Shown: piece after piece, positions 10,866-20,663 of the stretch
How positions within the stretch are numbered: position 1 is the stretch's first letter
How the letters are laid out: each line of letters begins with the position of its first letter
Origin: Diplodia intermedia
Taxonomy: Eukaryota; Ascomycota; Dothideomycetes; Botryosphaeriales; Botryosphaeriaceae
Assembly: GCA_021495925.1 (NCBI GenBank)
Contig: JAKEKT010000053.1
Span: 124,001 to 188,000 of the forward strand
DNA length: 64,000 nucleotides
Direction of reading: 5' to 3'
The notes under the pieces: model-generated
The model's input: only the letters and a program-made list of their open reading frames with translations
Databases searched by the model: none
Told to the model about the DNA's origin: nothing
Made by a program: the position numbers and the translations under genes

Positions 10866-11741
10866 CTAGTCCTCCTCGCTGGAATACCCACGACCAGTCC
10901 CCGTGACACCATAATACCTTTCGCACGCGTGCTGTTCGCAGACCTCACTGTCCGGCTGGCAAATCGGCTCCGAGCATTCGATGCACTTGTGGTCCATGCA
11001 GAAGTCCTCCCCATCAAGCTTCGCGTTATCGCAGTTGTCACCTAACTCGCGCCAAGCACACGTGTGTGCATGGCAAAACTGTTGATCATGCGTCCTGGCG
11101 TCTGGACAATCATCATAAGTGCAGACATGCCTCGCGCAGCAAAACCCAATCATTGCTTCTTGGAGACACTCCTCCTCCATGCATGAGTGAAGGGGGCAAA
11201 AGTTTGAGTCCTTCGCCGCCTTCGCATGTTCCTCGCAATCGTATTCGTCCGTATGGCAACGGTGGTCGGGACAGGACAGGCGCCCACTTTCCCTCCGGGC
11301 ATGGCATTCCGGAGTCCCGCACTCATGCTCTTCGCAGTAGTGACCCTCATCCGTCCTTGGATTGGCGCAGACTGAAAGCACCTCCTGGCAAGCATGCTTC
11401 TCGCAATAGTTGCTGGCGGGGCGTTTCGCCTCATAGCAGCTGCGGCAGGTATGCAGGGCACAGAATTTACCCTTTTCCGATACCTTCTTGGGATCTACAC
11501 AACCCGGATACTCGCATATCTGCCAGAAGTGGTATTCGCAGTATTTGGAGGCTTCATCGGGGACCGAGTTTATGCACTGGGGATTCTGGCATGCGTGGTT
11601 GGCGCAATAAACACCTCTTATATGATCCCTTTTCTTCTGTCCGCACTGTGGCATCTCGCAGGTGTGGTAGTTGCAGTATTCTCCTTCAGTTAGCTCCACC
11701 AAAGGCTGTAGGCATCTTTCAAACTTGCACAATCGAGCCAT
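10866..11741 (-). CDS. Cys/His-rich 12-repeat protein
   Basis: One exon encodes 291 residues that are almost entirely a tandem Cys/His repeat. I count 12 units of about 20-25 residues with the pattern C-x(8-14)-[YF]-C-x2-H-x-C, for example QCGQKKRDHIRGVYCANHAC and DCPDARTHDQQFCHAHTC. Each unit offers a CCHC set, so the protein could bind up to about 12 zinc ions as a string of small knuckles. There is no signal peptide or membrane segment; the last 15 residues are free of the repeat and acidic at the very end. I do not recognise a named family: the spacing fits neither C2H2, RING, PHD nor MYND fingers. A role in protein or nucleic-acid binding is possible but not shown. The start is the first ATG and matches the first repeat. 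Confidence 0.8.
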   Translation of the reverse strand: MARLCKFERCLQPLVELTEGEYCNYHTCEMPQCGQKKRDHIRGVYCANHACQNPQCINSVPDEASKYCEYHFWQICEYPGCVDPKKVSEKGKFCALHTCRSCYEAKRPASNYCEKHACQEVLSVCANPRTDEGHYCEEHECGTPECHARRESGRLSCPDHRCHTDEYDCEEHAKAAKDSNFCPLHSCMEEECLQEAMIGFCCARHVCTYDDCPDARTHDQQFCHAHTCAWRELGDNCDNAKLDGEDFCMDHKCIECSEPICQPDSEVCEQHACERYYGVTGTGRGYSSEED

Positions 11742-12297
11742 CGGTTTGGCGGGAGATACTCAGGGTTGAGAAACGGCTGCGGTGTTGGAAAGATTGCCGG
11801 GATGGAAGATCTCGGGGTGAAATAAAAACGACGCGAGGCAAAACAGGCTGCGGAAGGCTTATTAAAGTACTACACGTTTTACCTATAAACCACTGATCAC
11901 ATTACCACATCTTAATCCTGAGACTGCCAAACTGATTGCTTGGCTTCAAAGACCATACAAGTATCAGCTTCATTGAAAGTGGGACTAAAGACGCGGTTAT
12001 GCGTGACTTGTTATCCACATTTGTAATTAAGCAAACCATTCGATATAGTCTGCCAAACAACGCCTTTTCGATCCCCCGGGACTAGCCGAGGCAGTCTTTG
12101 ATGGAGAATAAACTTTGGAAATTGACTAAGAGAACAGGACAAATAAAAAACGAACGGCAATGAACGATGATACTCACCATAGCCTGCTAAGACCCAAGCT
12201 ATTTGCTATTATAGCAGAATTGAGTGTAATGCTGTAGTGCGTTTTATGCAAGCACTAGTTAACTTTCCAACAACCCCTTCGCGTTTGCACAAAGCCT
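11742..12297. other. A/T-rich intergenic stretch
   Basis: No gene is seen. The region is A/T-richer than its neighbours, with many short stops in all frames. Confidence 0.4.
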
Positions 12298-12615
12298 ACA
12301 CGAAAATCTCCATCACCTCCTATCCCGCTTGGCCAATCCATCACCGGTGCTTTTCTAGTGGATTCTGGACACAGCCACGTTCCACACGCGACCTTGATCG
12401 ACCAGAGCACCCGAAGAAGACTGCACGGGAATCTATTGGTGGAAGCAGACCACAGCAACCTTGGATATCCTTTCTTGCAGCGTATCGGGGAACTAGACAT
12501 TCTACGCGATCCACGGATGGTCTTACAAGGAGATGACCCTGCAGAAAATATGCTAGCGTTACCGTGGCCCTGGGGAAAATGGACAGGGGACGGCTCGCCT
12601 TTTTTCATCCCTTGA
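12298..12615 (+). pseudogene. Possible coding relic, unknown family
   Basis: One plus-strand frame without an ATG stays open for about 105 codons and reads like protein, including GHSHVPHATLIDQ and LPWPWGKWTGDGSPFF before a TGA at 12613-12615. No upstream exon or start can be tied to it and no family is recognised. It may be the tail of a lost gene, or chance. Confidence 0.25.
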
Positions 12616-12982
12616 TCGTCACAGCATCAATGTCACCCGGTTTCGGGTAATGCCGCCCACGTTCCGCACCAGCAGCCGCTACCCGATTCCAATGCAGAGT
12701 CAAGCTTTCAAAGACCCTGAGGCACTGCAAACGGCACTCATCGGTGCTTCCAGAACATATGGCCTTCTAGAACAAATGGGTATCACGCGATACAAGTGTC
12801 TTTGCTGATCTTGAAAATTCTTTGAAGGATTAACAACGACTATGGAACTAGCTAGCGTACTCAAACAAAACAAACATCCATCAGGAGCACAACTCACCCA
12901 GGAGCAAAATAGGCTCTGACTGGGCGAGACATCGAATATCGGATACTGTCGCGTCCGTCAACGGCGCCGTGCTTGGGGGGAG
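12616..12982. other. Intergenic, nothing recognised
   Basis: I see no gene, RNA or repeat signal in this stretch. Confidence 0.4.
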
Positions 12983-13175
12983 GATCTCTGGGATCCACAA
13001 CCCAAACAGGGATGATGATCACTAGGATCTGAAAAACACAGAAATTGATCTCTGGGATCAAAAAAACAACAGGCGATGATCGCTAGGATCTCTAATGCAA
13101 AAGCAAACAGTCCGCCGACCGCTGGGGTCGTATATCGCAAACACACGATCGCTCGGACCCTGCAATGCAAACAAT
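12983..13175. repeat. Tandem ~65-bp GATC-dyad repeat
   Basis: Three degenerate copies follow each other. Each begins with a GATC-type dyad: GATCTCTGGGATC at 12983-12995, the same at 13047-13059, and GACCGCTGGGGTC at 13117-13129. Each then has a second dyad of the form GATCnCTnGGAyC about 45 bp on, followed by an A-rich stretch. Periods are 64 and 70 bp. The array ends shortly after the stop of the secreted-protein gene, so it lies in its 3' flank. Function unknown. Confidence 0.6.
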
Positions 13176-13217
13176 GCAATAACAAACTCCTCCCCAGCAC
13201 TCTCTCCCTCCCTGAGC

Positions 13218-13910
13218 TCACAAGCCGAGCAAGTTGTTCACAGCCTTGAGCAGCGACCCCGCATCCAAGCTCACACCAACCGACACGCCCGCGCCGCCCG
13301 CAGCCGCCGCCGCCGTCGCCGTCGCCGACGCCGACGCCGAAGGCACGGCCGCAGACGAAGACACCTTCGCCGCACCGCCAGAGGACGCAGCAACAACAGC
13401 CTTCGCACTGCTGCTGCCCACAACCGCCGTCGCAAGCGTAGTCGGCTGAGCGGCGGCCGCAAGCGTGACCGGGGCAGAAGCCAGCTGCGCTGCGTTGCTG
13501 ACAGACTTGGCCTCGGTCGGTGCAGACGGCAGGTCGGTGGAGACGGAGACGGAGGCGGACGGCAGCGCGGAGACGGATGTCTTCTTCAGGCCGTAGGGCC
13601 CGCCGAGGGCTGGGGGCGGCGCGAGCTTGCCCGGGGTCGTGGCGTAGAGCGGGGCGTCGGAGGTGAGGGAGGTGGCGGTGGTGGCGTCTGTGACGGTGGC
13701 GGCGTCTGTGACGGTGGTGGCTGCGGCGGAGGTGTCGGTGTCGTCGGCGTCGTCGGTGGAGGCGGGGGCCTCGACGGCGACGGCGACGGGGGTGGCGAGG
13801 ACGGCGACAGGGGTGGCGGAGGGGGTGTCGTCGTCGCGCTGCTCGATGGGGGCGGCGGAGACGATGGCGCCGAGGGCGAGGGCGGCGAGGATGGTGTTGA
13901 AGGTGTACAT
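13218..13910 (-). CDS. Secreted Ala/Ser/Thr-rich protein
   Basis: The protein is 230 residues from the ATG at 13910. It starts with a clear signal peptide (hydrophobic TILAALALGAIVSA, likely cut after the following Ala). A dibasic-free QR site follows soon after. The mature part is low complexity: Ala, Ser, Thr and Val dominate, with no cysteines, suggesting a heavily O-glycosylated, extended secreted or wall-associated protein. A short C-terminal segment (AGSLLKAVNNLLGL) is amphipathic. There is no GPI signal. The frame also opens upstream to 13967, but the signal peptide supports 13910. The high GC of the region makes long frames on the opposite strand that are only shadows. No function is assigned. 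Confidence 0.65.
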   Translation of the reverse strand: MYTFNTILAALALGAIVSAAPIEQRDDDTPSATPVAVLATPVAVAVEAPASTDDADDTDTSAAATTVTDAATVTDATTATSLTSDAPLYATTPGKLAPPPALGGPYGLKKTSVSALPSASVSVSTDLPSAPTEAKSVSNAAQLASAPVTLAAAAQPTTLATAVVGSSSAKAVVAASSGGAAKVSSSAAVPSASASATATAAAAAGGAGVSVGVSLDAGSLLKAVNNLLGL

Positions 13911-15345
13911 TGTTGTGGGTGGGATTGGAAGAATAAAGTTTTGGTGTAATAGGTGGTTGGTCAACAACGGCGTGGTGGGTTGTTCAACAACGGAGCGGTA
14001 AAGGGTTGGTCAACAACTTCCTTGATGATGAGCGGACAGATGGAGGTAGAGGAGCGGTGATTGTTGTCGGAATGAAGACTTTCAAGCCGTCGTCGGGGCT
14101 GGATATATACTGCCTCGAGTCGAGAGCCTCCATGTCACTTCCAGACCTATTTCTAGAGTGTACCTACCCTAGCTGGCTACCGCGGTTAGCTTTGCGGTGG
14201 TCTGGAGCCCCACAATGCGGCTCCAGGTAGCCCCCGTTACTAGCTGCTTCAGTAGGGCATCCACAGGAAGCGGATCCAGCTGACATCTACCGGCACTCTG
14301 TGTCACTTTACTTTCTTGGGCGAATCCCTTGACAACCGTAATGCTTTGCACTACTGAACTTTGTGGAAGTCTATTATGCACTTCGCCAATGATCCTCCGT
14401 TGAATAGTAACAGCAATTAATGTCCTCAGTCCAGCATCAGTCCTCCTATGCTGCCAATTCACATACCCGATGGATGTGATGTATTGCTTCGCTATCAGCG
14501 TAGGTATGCCTAGAATTCCCACTTGTACCTGTGGCGACTGATGCCTGGATCGTCACCTCACTGTAGAAACCCTCCTGTTCCAAAGATGAAAGCGCCGATC
14601 TGATTATCCCTCGCTATGGCGAAGACGTTTTCAGACATTCATAATACCGGAAATGGTTAATGCAACGAGATGCCAAGGTTCGAGATTAGCATATCGGTAC
14701 GGGAGCCGACATAAAGTAGTGTATGAAATCATATCATGACGGGTTTGTTGCATAAAATTGACCCGGGACATGGAAAGAAATTTTATGAATCACGGCATAA
14801 TGGAGACCACAAGGCCTTACTTCTCAAATTCGTATGGCTAATTTGGATAATCTCTGTGTCGAACGCATTCGGATAGGGTTGCGTGGTGAGTTGTCTGCAA
14901 GCGGATGTTCTTGGCATCAAGGAGGTAATGCGCAACGCATGCGGACATTTTAGTGTGAACAAGATACCCGCGCCGTCCCAACAGCTATACATTTCTTCTA
15001 TCTGTCTTCAAGCGCCATGGTTGTCGGAGTCGACTCCTGTCGGAGTATACTCCCTTCGGTACAAGCTTCGGAGCCGCCGATGCGTACTATCCCCCCATAA
15101 TCGAACGTGATTGGCTTGGATTCAGGGTCCGCACGTTTGACGCCATTCTTCTCCGCGTGATCCTTGGATTAAGGGTCGAGCCGATGTGTAGCATCGAGCT
15201 TTTCGTCCCGACGATCCATCTTCTTGATCTTGGAAGACAGGAGTGACTTGTGTGCTTCGGACGTGGTTAAGCTTGAATCAAGGTTAGCGCCACTCTTGCC
15301 CTGATCTCTATTTGCTTGAAGAGCTTGCCGAGCCGGTCTTCAACG
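13911..15345. other. Gene-poor intergenic region
   Basis: No gene can be supported. The near side of 13911 is the promoter of the secreted protein, with a TATATA at about 14102-14107. A minus-strand frame at 14169-14522 has no recognisable domain. 14600-14850 is A/T-rich. Confidence 0.4.
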
Positions 15346-15510
15346 TCAGGCTTTTCGACCCACAGTTCGAGTAGCCATGTGTCTGCCTTTCTGGTTAGCC
15401 GTCACGCTTTTCGACCCTCAGTTCGAGTAGTCAGGTGTCGACCTTCCTGGCTCACGTCCAGCTTTTCGGCCTTCAATTCGAGAGTAGACATGTACCGATT
15501 CTATGGTACG
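15346..15510. repeat. Tandem ~56-bp repeat, three copies
   Basis: Three degenerate copies share the core CTTTTCGACC followed by CAGTTCGAGTAG. Cores start at 15351, 15407 and 15462, giving periods of 56 and 55 bp; the third copy is the most diverged. The array lies in a gene-poor stretch. It looks like a small minisatellite or the remnant of one. Confidence 0.55.
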
Positions 15511-16312
15511 AAGGAGTGGCTCCATTCGGTCGAAGAGTCCGTCCGTCCCGTCCAAAGCGTGGGGGCTACACGGAAACCTCCTTCGACTTCCCCGTCGAAG
15601 GTCGGAATATCTTCACCAGTCTACGAGCAATACAGCTCAATCTACTGGGCATCATTGCATCTTTACAACATCTAGATTATACATGAAATTTCCCGTGTCC
15701 CGGTGAGGCAATGGTGGCTCTCAGCAGTCTTTGCCTCAAGTGAGGCTGAATAGAGGCCGGCCTCGGCATCGTCTGGTATGTCCGGGGCGGTACGATCCGC
15801 ATTGACCCTGATGGTTAAGCGAGGATGGCTTACGCCTCCCGCGTTTGAATAAAAGCCATTGGCTGTAGGCCAATGGCGATGGGTCTTGCATGCCGCAAGG
15901 TGACAAGCATCGGCGCTAAAACGCGGCGCCGCCCGCTTATCTCTCGGAACACTTGGCCTATGGTGGACCAATACAACTTCCGAACTAGCTGGAACAACCT
16001 CCAGTCTGCATGTAATTGCTTCCCAGAACCTCATCATGTGGACATCATCTAGCATAGCATTGTCCAATCTTAGCTAATTGTGTGGGCCTTTCCAGAGGTG
16101 AACTTTTCCGCATTCTGCTCTCCCATATCCAGATGTCCAGCCTGAATCCAAAGACCAATTTGTCATACTCAGTAGCTTGATCCACTCCGTAAAACCCATA
16201 TAACAAACTCCTCCATTAAGACCATCGCAAGACTCGTGAATCATTAGTCGCAGAACGAGTAGAGTGGGACCCCGACCAAAGGAAACCAACGCGGTGGCTG
16301 GTTCGCGGGCGA
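15511..16312. other. Intergenic, one weak frame
   Basis: A 131-codon minus-strand frame with an ATG at 16067 (ending 15672) is the only long one. It shows no domain, signal or repeat. It could be a small hypothetical gene but I cannot support it. Confidence 0.3.
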
Positions 16313-17520
16313 TCACTGGCTACGTCCCCACTCGTTTTCGATTTGGCCATTGCCATGGGCCGAAGGGAACAGCGTGTGATGTTGCTGATCGCCCGTATCG
16401 CGCGGGCCATCAATGAGCACGCCTTCTCCGTCGTCCGCCGTCTGCCCTCTCTCAACATCCTCCAGGTCCTCGGCGGGATCATCCGTGTACCGTTCCCCAT
16501 CGGGAAAGTCAATGGCACGAACAGCCCCCTCTCCTCCATCATCGCGTCCATCTTGTCCATCCGACCGGTACCCGGAGCCGCCGCTCTTCACGAAGCGCCT
16601 CATCCAAGACGCCGATCGCCCAAGAAGCCCAGTCGTGACAACCATCTGCACTCGCGCGTCAGCAACCGCAACCGCAACCAAAAACACAGCCAGCCAGCCA
16701 GCCAACAACAACACACACGCACACATACCTGACAAACCCACCCCCCAACACAAACCGCCACCAACCCCCCCGCCAACGCCCTCTCCCTGCGCCCCCACGC
16801 CTCCGCGCACGCCCCGCCCCTCCCATACGTCGCCGCGCACGTGCTGCGCCGCGTCCCGCCGCCTTTCTCGGACGTCGGAAACGGCCACGCCATGTCGTAC
16901 ACGCTGCGGAAGCCGCAGCACCGCAGCGCGTCCTGGATCGTCCGGATCTGGTCGCCGTCCTTGGCGCGGTACAGCGCCTGCCATTGCTCGCGCAGCGCGC
17001 AGTCGAGGGGGGCGCCGCCGGGCGGCGCGATGTACGTGCCTGAGAGGGTGGCGAGGACGGTGGTGAGGATGGTGAGGGTGTGGATGAGGAGGGGTGGGGC
17101 GAGGCGCGTGCGTGGGTCGGTGGTGCCGGGGGCGGGTGTGGCGGTGGCGGAGGCCAGTGGCGGCGGCGGGGATGAAACGGGTAGAGGGAGGGCGAGGATG
17201 CCGCCGCGGCGGGCGGCGGCGGGCGGGCGCGTCAGGTACCACGTGCTGAGGCCTTGCGCGACGGGCAGCACGATGACGAGGAAGCTGAGGGCGGCGGGGA
17301 TGGGGAGCGCGAGGTGCTGGATCGCGTAGTGCGCGTAGCTGGGTGGCGTTAGCGGGGCAGTGGCGGGGGCATCGTTGGAACGCTTGCCATGCGACGGCGG
17401 TTAGGCCGAGGAAGAGCTGGGGTAACGTGTCAGTCGGCTGGAAACACCAGAGAAGAGGCCGTGGTTGCGTACTATGCCGGTGACGACACTGGCGATGCCG
17501 CTTTTGTTGATTGCCATCAT
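16313..17520 (-). CDS. Fungal tetraspanin
   Basis: Four exons (17520-17473, 17416-17388, 17338-16729, 16645-16313) join exactly in frame to 339 residues. The second intron (17387-17339, 49 bp) appears to use a GC donor (GCAAGC) with a good CTAAC branch site and CAG acceptor; no GT donor keeps the frame. The protein has four membrane helices: near the N-terminus, at about 35-60, at about 90-115, and after the large outer loop. That loop holds the RCCGF motif and later cysteines (GRGGAC), the hallmark of tetraspanins. The C-terminal tail of about 110 residues is cytosolic, acidic and polar. Fungal tetraspanins organise plasma-membrane partners, and some are needed for host penetration. The partner here is unknown. 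The region is very GC-rich, which produces long shadow frames. Confidence 0.82.
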
Positions 17521-17825
17521 GTCCCGGAACTGCGCGGTGCGGGAGACGAGTATGTGAAGTGATGGGGAGTGTAGAGGCGTTGGGAAGCTGGAAGCTGGGG
17601 CGGGGTAAGTAATAGGTACTTCAACGCGGACCGTGCACCCCGGTCATGGATTGTGTGACATACACCTCAGTACTGAAGTGCCCTCTTCACCTTTAGCGTC
17701 GTTGTGCCGCACAGATGGTCTTTTGTCCCCTCGTCACGTTTCCTTTTGACCACTTCGACCCGAGTTCCCCGTTTCGCTTGAGCCACTCACTGTAGCCACC
17801 ACCAAGCCCATTCCACCTATAAATC

Positions 17826-18112
17826 TCACAAAGTACTGACTGCAGAGTTCCTCCGCATGTCCCGCGAGCTGAACCCAACGCTAATCGTATACTCGCCTCG
17901 TAGTACCATGCGGTCGAAAGCCTCGACCAGACATCCCGCCTGTTCAGTCCAAACGATACCGTCCGCGTCTTACCCGGCTGCAACATCTCTTTCTCGAACC
18001 CTCTCAGTACCCTAACTGGCGTCCCCTCCGGCGCAAACTCCGGCAGGAACAAGACGTACAACTGTGGATTGTGTTCATACGCGATACTACTACCAACGCC
18101 ATAGCAAGGAGT
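17826..18112 (-). pseudogene. GH3 beta-glucosidase C-terminal relic
   Basis: Minus-strand DNA encodes the C-terminal fibronectin-III-like end of a GH3 beta-glucosidase. The first part reads GTPVRVLRGFEKEMLQPGKT then NRRDV, as in the family. A frameshift near 17930 is needed to reach GEYTISVGFSSRDMR, the usual end of these enzymes, with a stop at 17826-17828. Everything upstream (catalytic domains) is missing, and the sequence dissolves into A/T-rich DNA before the MITE. It cannot make an enzyme. The MITE insertion next to it is not necessarily the cause of the loss. Confidence 0.7.
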
Positions 18113-18154
18113 TAATTATCTATCAATCCCAGTACCTCCATAAAAACTACACAA

Positions 18155-18782
18155 CAGCGTGCCCAGTCAATCTGAAAATTGACCAATCTAAGCAAGCCTT
18201 CCAATTCAAACGCCCTCTCTTCCTTCACTTACCCAATTCGGGTACATTACTTATAAATCAATTCTCTTCTCTAAAAAAGACAATCAATTCAAGTTAATTT
18301 GCGCTAAAATATATCGTAAGAATAGCAGGTGGCCTTAATAGACCACGAAGAATGCGATTCCGGCGTAATTATACGTCGAATTAGTTATACGTGTGATGGC
18401 TAAAATCGTATAATATTTCTATATGGTGTTAAGTTTTATTATTATTTCGTTCCGGAGCTAAACCTATTCGGGAAAGCGCGCGGGCCACGTAATAGATCGG
18501 GTAGCGGTAGAGGTTTAACACCACGGCGGCGGCGGTAGTAATAGTAGTAGCTAGGCGTACGAGGTATAAGAGGGTCGCGGCGGCGGCGGCGATGGCGACG
18601 GCGGTAGCAGCAGCAGAAGGTTCAACACCATGCCAAGAATCGTAACCCAATTTACTAGTAAAACTAGTATTAAACAGTTTAAATCGGCCCCTGAGCCCAA
18701 ATAAGTTAAACCGCCACTAAAATACCTACAATCTGCTACTTCAGATGGCTTGAATTGTTTAAATTGATTGGTGGGCACGCTG
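18155..18782. mobile_element. hAT-type MITE, copy 1
   Basis: A 628-bp element ends in inverted repeats that begin CAGCGTGCCCA at both ends and is flanked by a perfect 8-bp target duplication, CTACACAA (18147-18154 and 18783-18790). An 8-bp duplication with CAGnG ends is the mark of hAT transposons. The ends are A/T-rich and the middle is GC-rich (GCGGCGGCGG). It has no transposase and so is non-autonomous. The terminal parts match a second copy at 56763-57259. It inserted just 13 bp beyond the stop codon of the kinase gene and may now supply its 3' untranslated region. Confidence 0.85.
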
Positions 18783-18803
18783 CTACACAATGCTCTCGAG
18801 ACC

Positions 18804-20663
18804 CTAGGTTTTAGCATCCTTTCGCATCCAGGCCCAATGCCTCTCTAATACTTCTGCAAACCTTTCTTGATGTTGAGCTTCCCTATCCCGATCCAAAGTC
18901 ATCAACTCCGTCGCCCACGAGTCTTTCAGTACTCCATGCCTGTAGGGGTCAAGACTCATCCACTCGACCCACCGCTTGACGACTTCGACCACGACTTCCG
19001 CATCGCACCTGAGCCACATTCTGTGCACGACCGGTTCTCTGCCATGTCCACTGCACAGTACGCGTTCCTCGAATGCTCCAAGCTGAGTATAAACAAGTTT
19101 CTCCACGTGCTGTGGATCCAAGACACCTTTGGAAAGATAGAGGGCACTGATGTCACCCAACAACTCACACTCCGGCTGCATAGCGCTGTCACGTCTTTTC
19201 CGGTCCCCGGCGATGCCAACTTTGACGAGACCGGGTTTGCACTCGGACTGTATGACGTACATGCAGGCCAGGCGCTCGCGCGCAGTCCCTTTCCGGTGGA
19301 GAACGACGCGCAGCTTCCTCTCAAGGCTGCGCACCTGGTCGGCCGTCATGAGCGTCTCGCCCGATGTCACCAAGGTTTGTTCCTCTTCTTTGCGCTTTTT
19401 ATGTCCATCACCGCCGTTGTCGTCGTCGGACTCGTCCATTGAAGGCCTTTTTTCGCCCGTGCGCGATTCACGGTCGAGTGACACAATAGGTGGTGAGCTC
19501 AAGGCTAATCGCGGATAGTCTTCCAAGATTCCTTTCGTCAAGCATCCATACTCTTTGACCCACTGTCTCTTCGCGCTCTCCCAGTCCCTCGGCGCCTCTT
19601 CCAAAGCTTGTTCTGGGTCACCAGGGAACTCCAGTTCGTGCAGAGGGTAAAAGACAGAATGTACGGGCTCGCTCTTATCTTCAGAGCTGAAAGCACTGGT
19701 ACAGTGCGGACAGGATAGGGGCCCTCCATCATGGTAGAACTGGTAGCTGGCAGTGTTACACATGGCGAGCAATTGGCGAGCCGTTATTCGCGTTGAAGCG
19801 TCGGGGTCCATCATGAGGAAAACAAGTTGTGCAAGTGCCGCTCCATAGTCTTGGATCCTATCCGAGTCACAGCTGGCCCAGAGGCTCCAGAGGTAGAATA
19901 TCCAGCGTAGAACGGTTGTGGAGTTCCTTGCGTAGGCACGCGACCCGGTCGCCTCCATACGGAAATCGTTAAATCTCTCCAGTGACCCTGGAGGTGCAAG
20001 AACGGCAACACACATCTCGAGGAAGACGCATCCGAGGGAAAATATGTCTGCCGATTTTCCCCTCCTTGTTCCTTCTTCGAAAAATTCTGGAGGGCTGTAC
20101 ATCGGAGTGAATGCGCCCACAAGTCCATAGCTCCCCGTGGTGCTGTCTGCTTCCGTGTCCCTTGATATGCCAAAGTCCGTGAGAAGCACATTCGTACCAT
20201 CCTTGATGAGGATGTTGGAAGGCTTGATGTCTCTGTGTTTTATCTTCATCTCGTGGATGTAGTTGACGGCCTGGAGCAAGCACATGGACCAGCCCAGCAA
20301 AAGACGGTTCCGATCACGATCTCGAGGTTCCAGGTCGGAGTTCTCAAGGAAGGTTGCAAGGTCTGTTTCAGCAATGGGCTCCATCAGGATGCCGAATTGG
20401 TTTTTCCAGCAGTATGTGCCGATGACGCTCGCGATGTGTCGATGGCGCAGACGACTGAGTATCCGGGCTTCTTCCTTGATTGCATGGACCACCTGCGGCT
20501 TCCTGCTGCGTAGAAAGAACATTTTGCGTGCGTAGCATTGCCCTTCTTGCCCGACCTGCTCGACCTTGTCCACTCTTCCGGCACCCCCCATGCCGAGAAT
20601 CTGCAGGACCCGATAGGGGTCGTGCGAGGAGGCGCTGAAGTCCGTATGGAAATTGTCCGACAT
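18804..20663 (-). CDS. Ser/Thr kinase-GIY-YIG fusion
   Basis: One exon encodes 619 residues from the ATG at 20663; the frame upstream has no earlier ATG. Residues 15-305 are an apparently active protein kinase: glycine loop ILGMGGAGRV at 22-31, Lys47, catalytic HRDIKPSN at 143-150, DFG at 163-165 and SPPEF near 190. A short CxxC pair (CPHC) follows at about 318. A basic patch (HKKRK, about 421) may be a nuclear signal. Residues 468-567 resemble the GIY-YIG/T5orf172 (DUF1766, MUG113) domain: MYVIQ, GLVKVGIAGDRKRR with Arg489, then HVEKL with Glu521, and a WLRCD strand. T5orf172 domains are DNA-linked nuclease-fold modules. The fusion suggests a kinase that senses or acts on DNA, which is inference. 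It is divergently paired with the deaminase gene at 21159. Confidence 0.85.
   Translation of the reverse strand: MSDNFHTDFSASSHDPYRVLQILGMGGAGRVDKVEQVGQEGQCYARKMFFLRSRKPQVVHAIKEEARILSRLRHRHIASVIGTYCWKNQFGILMEPIAETDLATFLENSDLEPRDRDRNRLLLGWSMCLLQAVNYIHEMKIKHRDIKPSNILIKDGTNVLLTDFGISRDTEADSTTGSYGLVGAFTPMYSPPEFFEEGTRRGKSADIFSLGCVFLEMCVAVLAPPGSLERFNDFRMEATGSRAYARNSTTVLRWIFYLWSLWASCDSDRIQDYGAALAQLVFLMMDPDASTRITARQLLAMCNTASYQFYHDGGPLSCPHCTSAFSSEDKSEPVHSVFYPLHELEFPGDPEQALEEAPRDWESAKRQWVKEYGCLTKGILEDYPRLALSSPPIVSLDRESRTGEKRPSMDESDDDNGGDGHKKRKEEEQTLVTSGETLMTADQVRSLERKLRVVLHRKGTARERLACMYVIQSECKPGLVKVGIAGDRKRRDSAMQPECELLGDISALYLSKGVLDPQHVEKLVYTQLGAFEERVLCSGHGREPVVHRMWLRCDAEVVVEVVKRWVEWMSLDPYRHGVLKDSWATELMTLDRDREAQHQERFAEVLERHWAWMRKDAKT

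Noticed and set aside
12983..13175. CRISPR-like array
   Set aside because: Only three degenerate units with no constant repeat/unique spacer pattern, and the organism is a eukaryote.
13095..13949. 284-codon plus-strand frame, Gly/Arg-rich
   Set aside because: It is the antisense of the secreted Ala/Ser/Thr-rich gene; the opposite strand has the signal peptide.
14169..14522. Possible transposon-derived frame
   Set aside because: No transposase or reverse-transcriptase motif could be found.
18147..18790. Reading the MITE as a MULE-type element
   Set aside because: Both copies give exactly 8-bp duplications once the ends are set at CAGnG, which fits hAT better than the 9-11 bp of MULEs.
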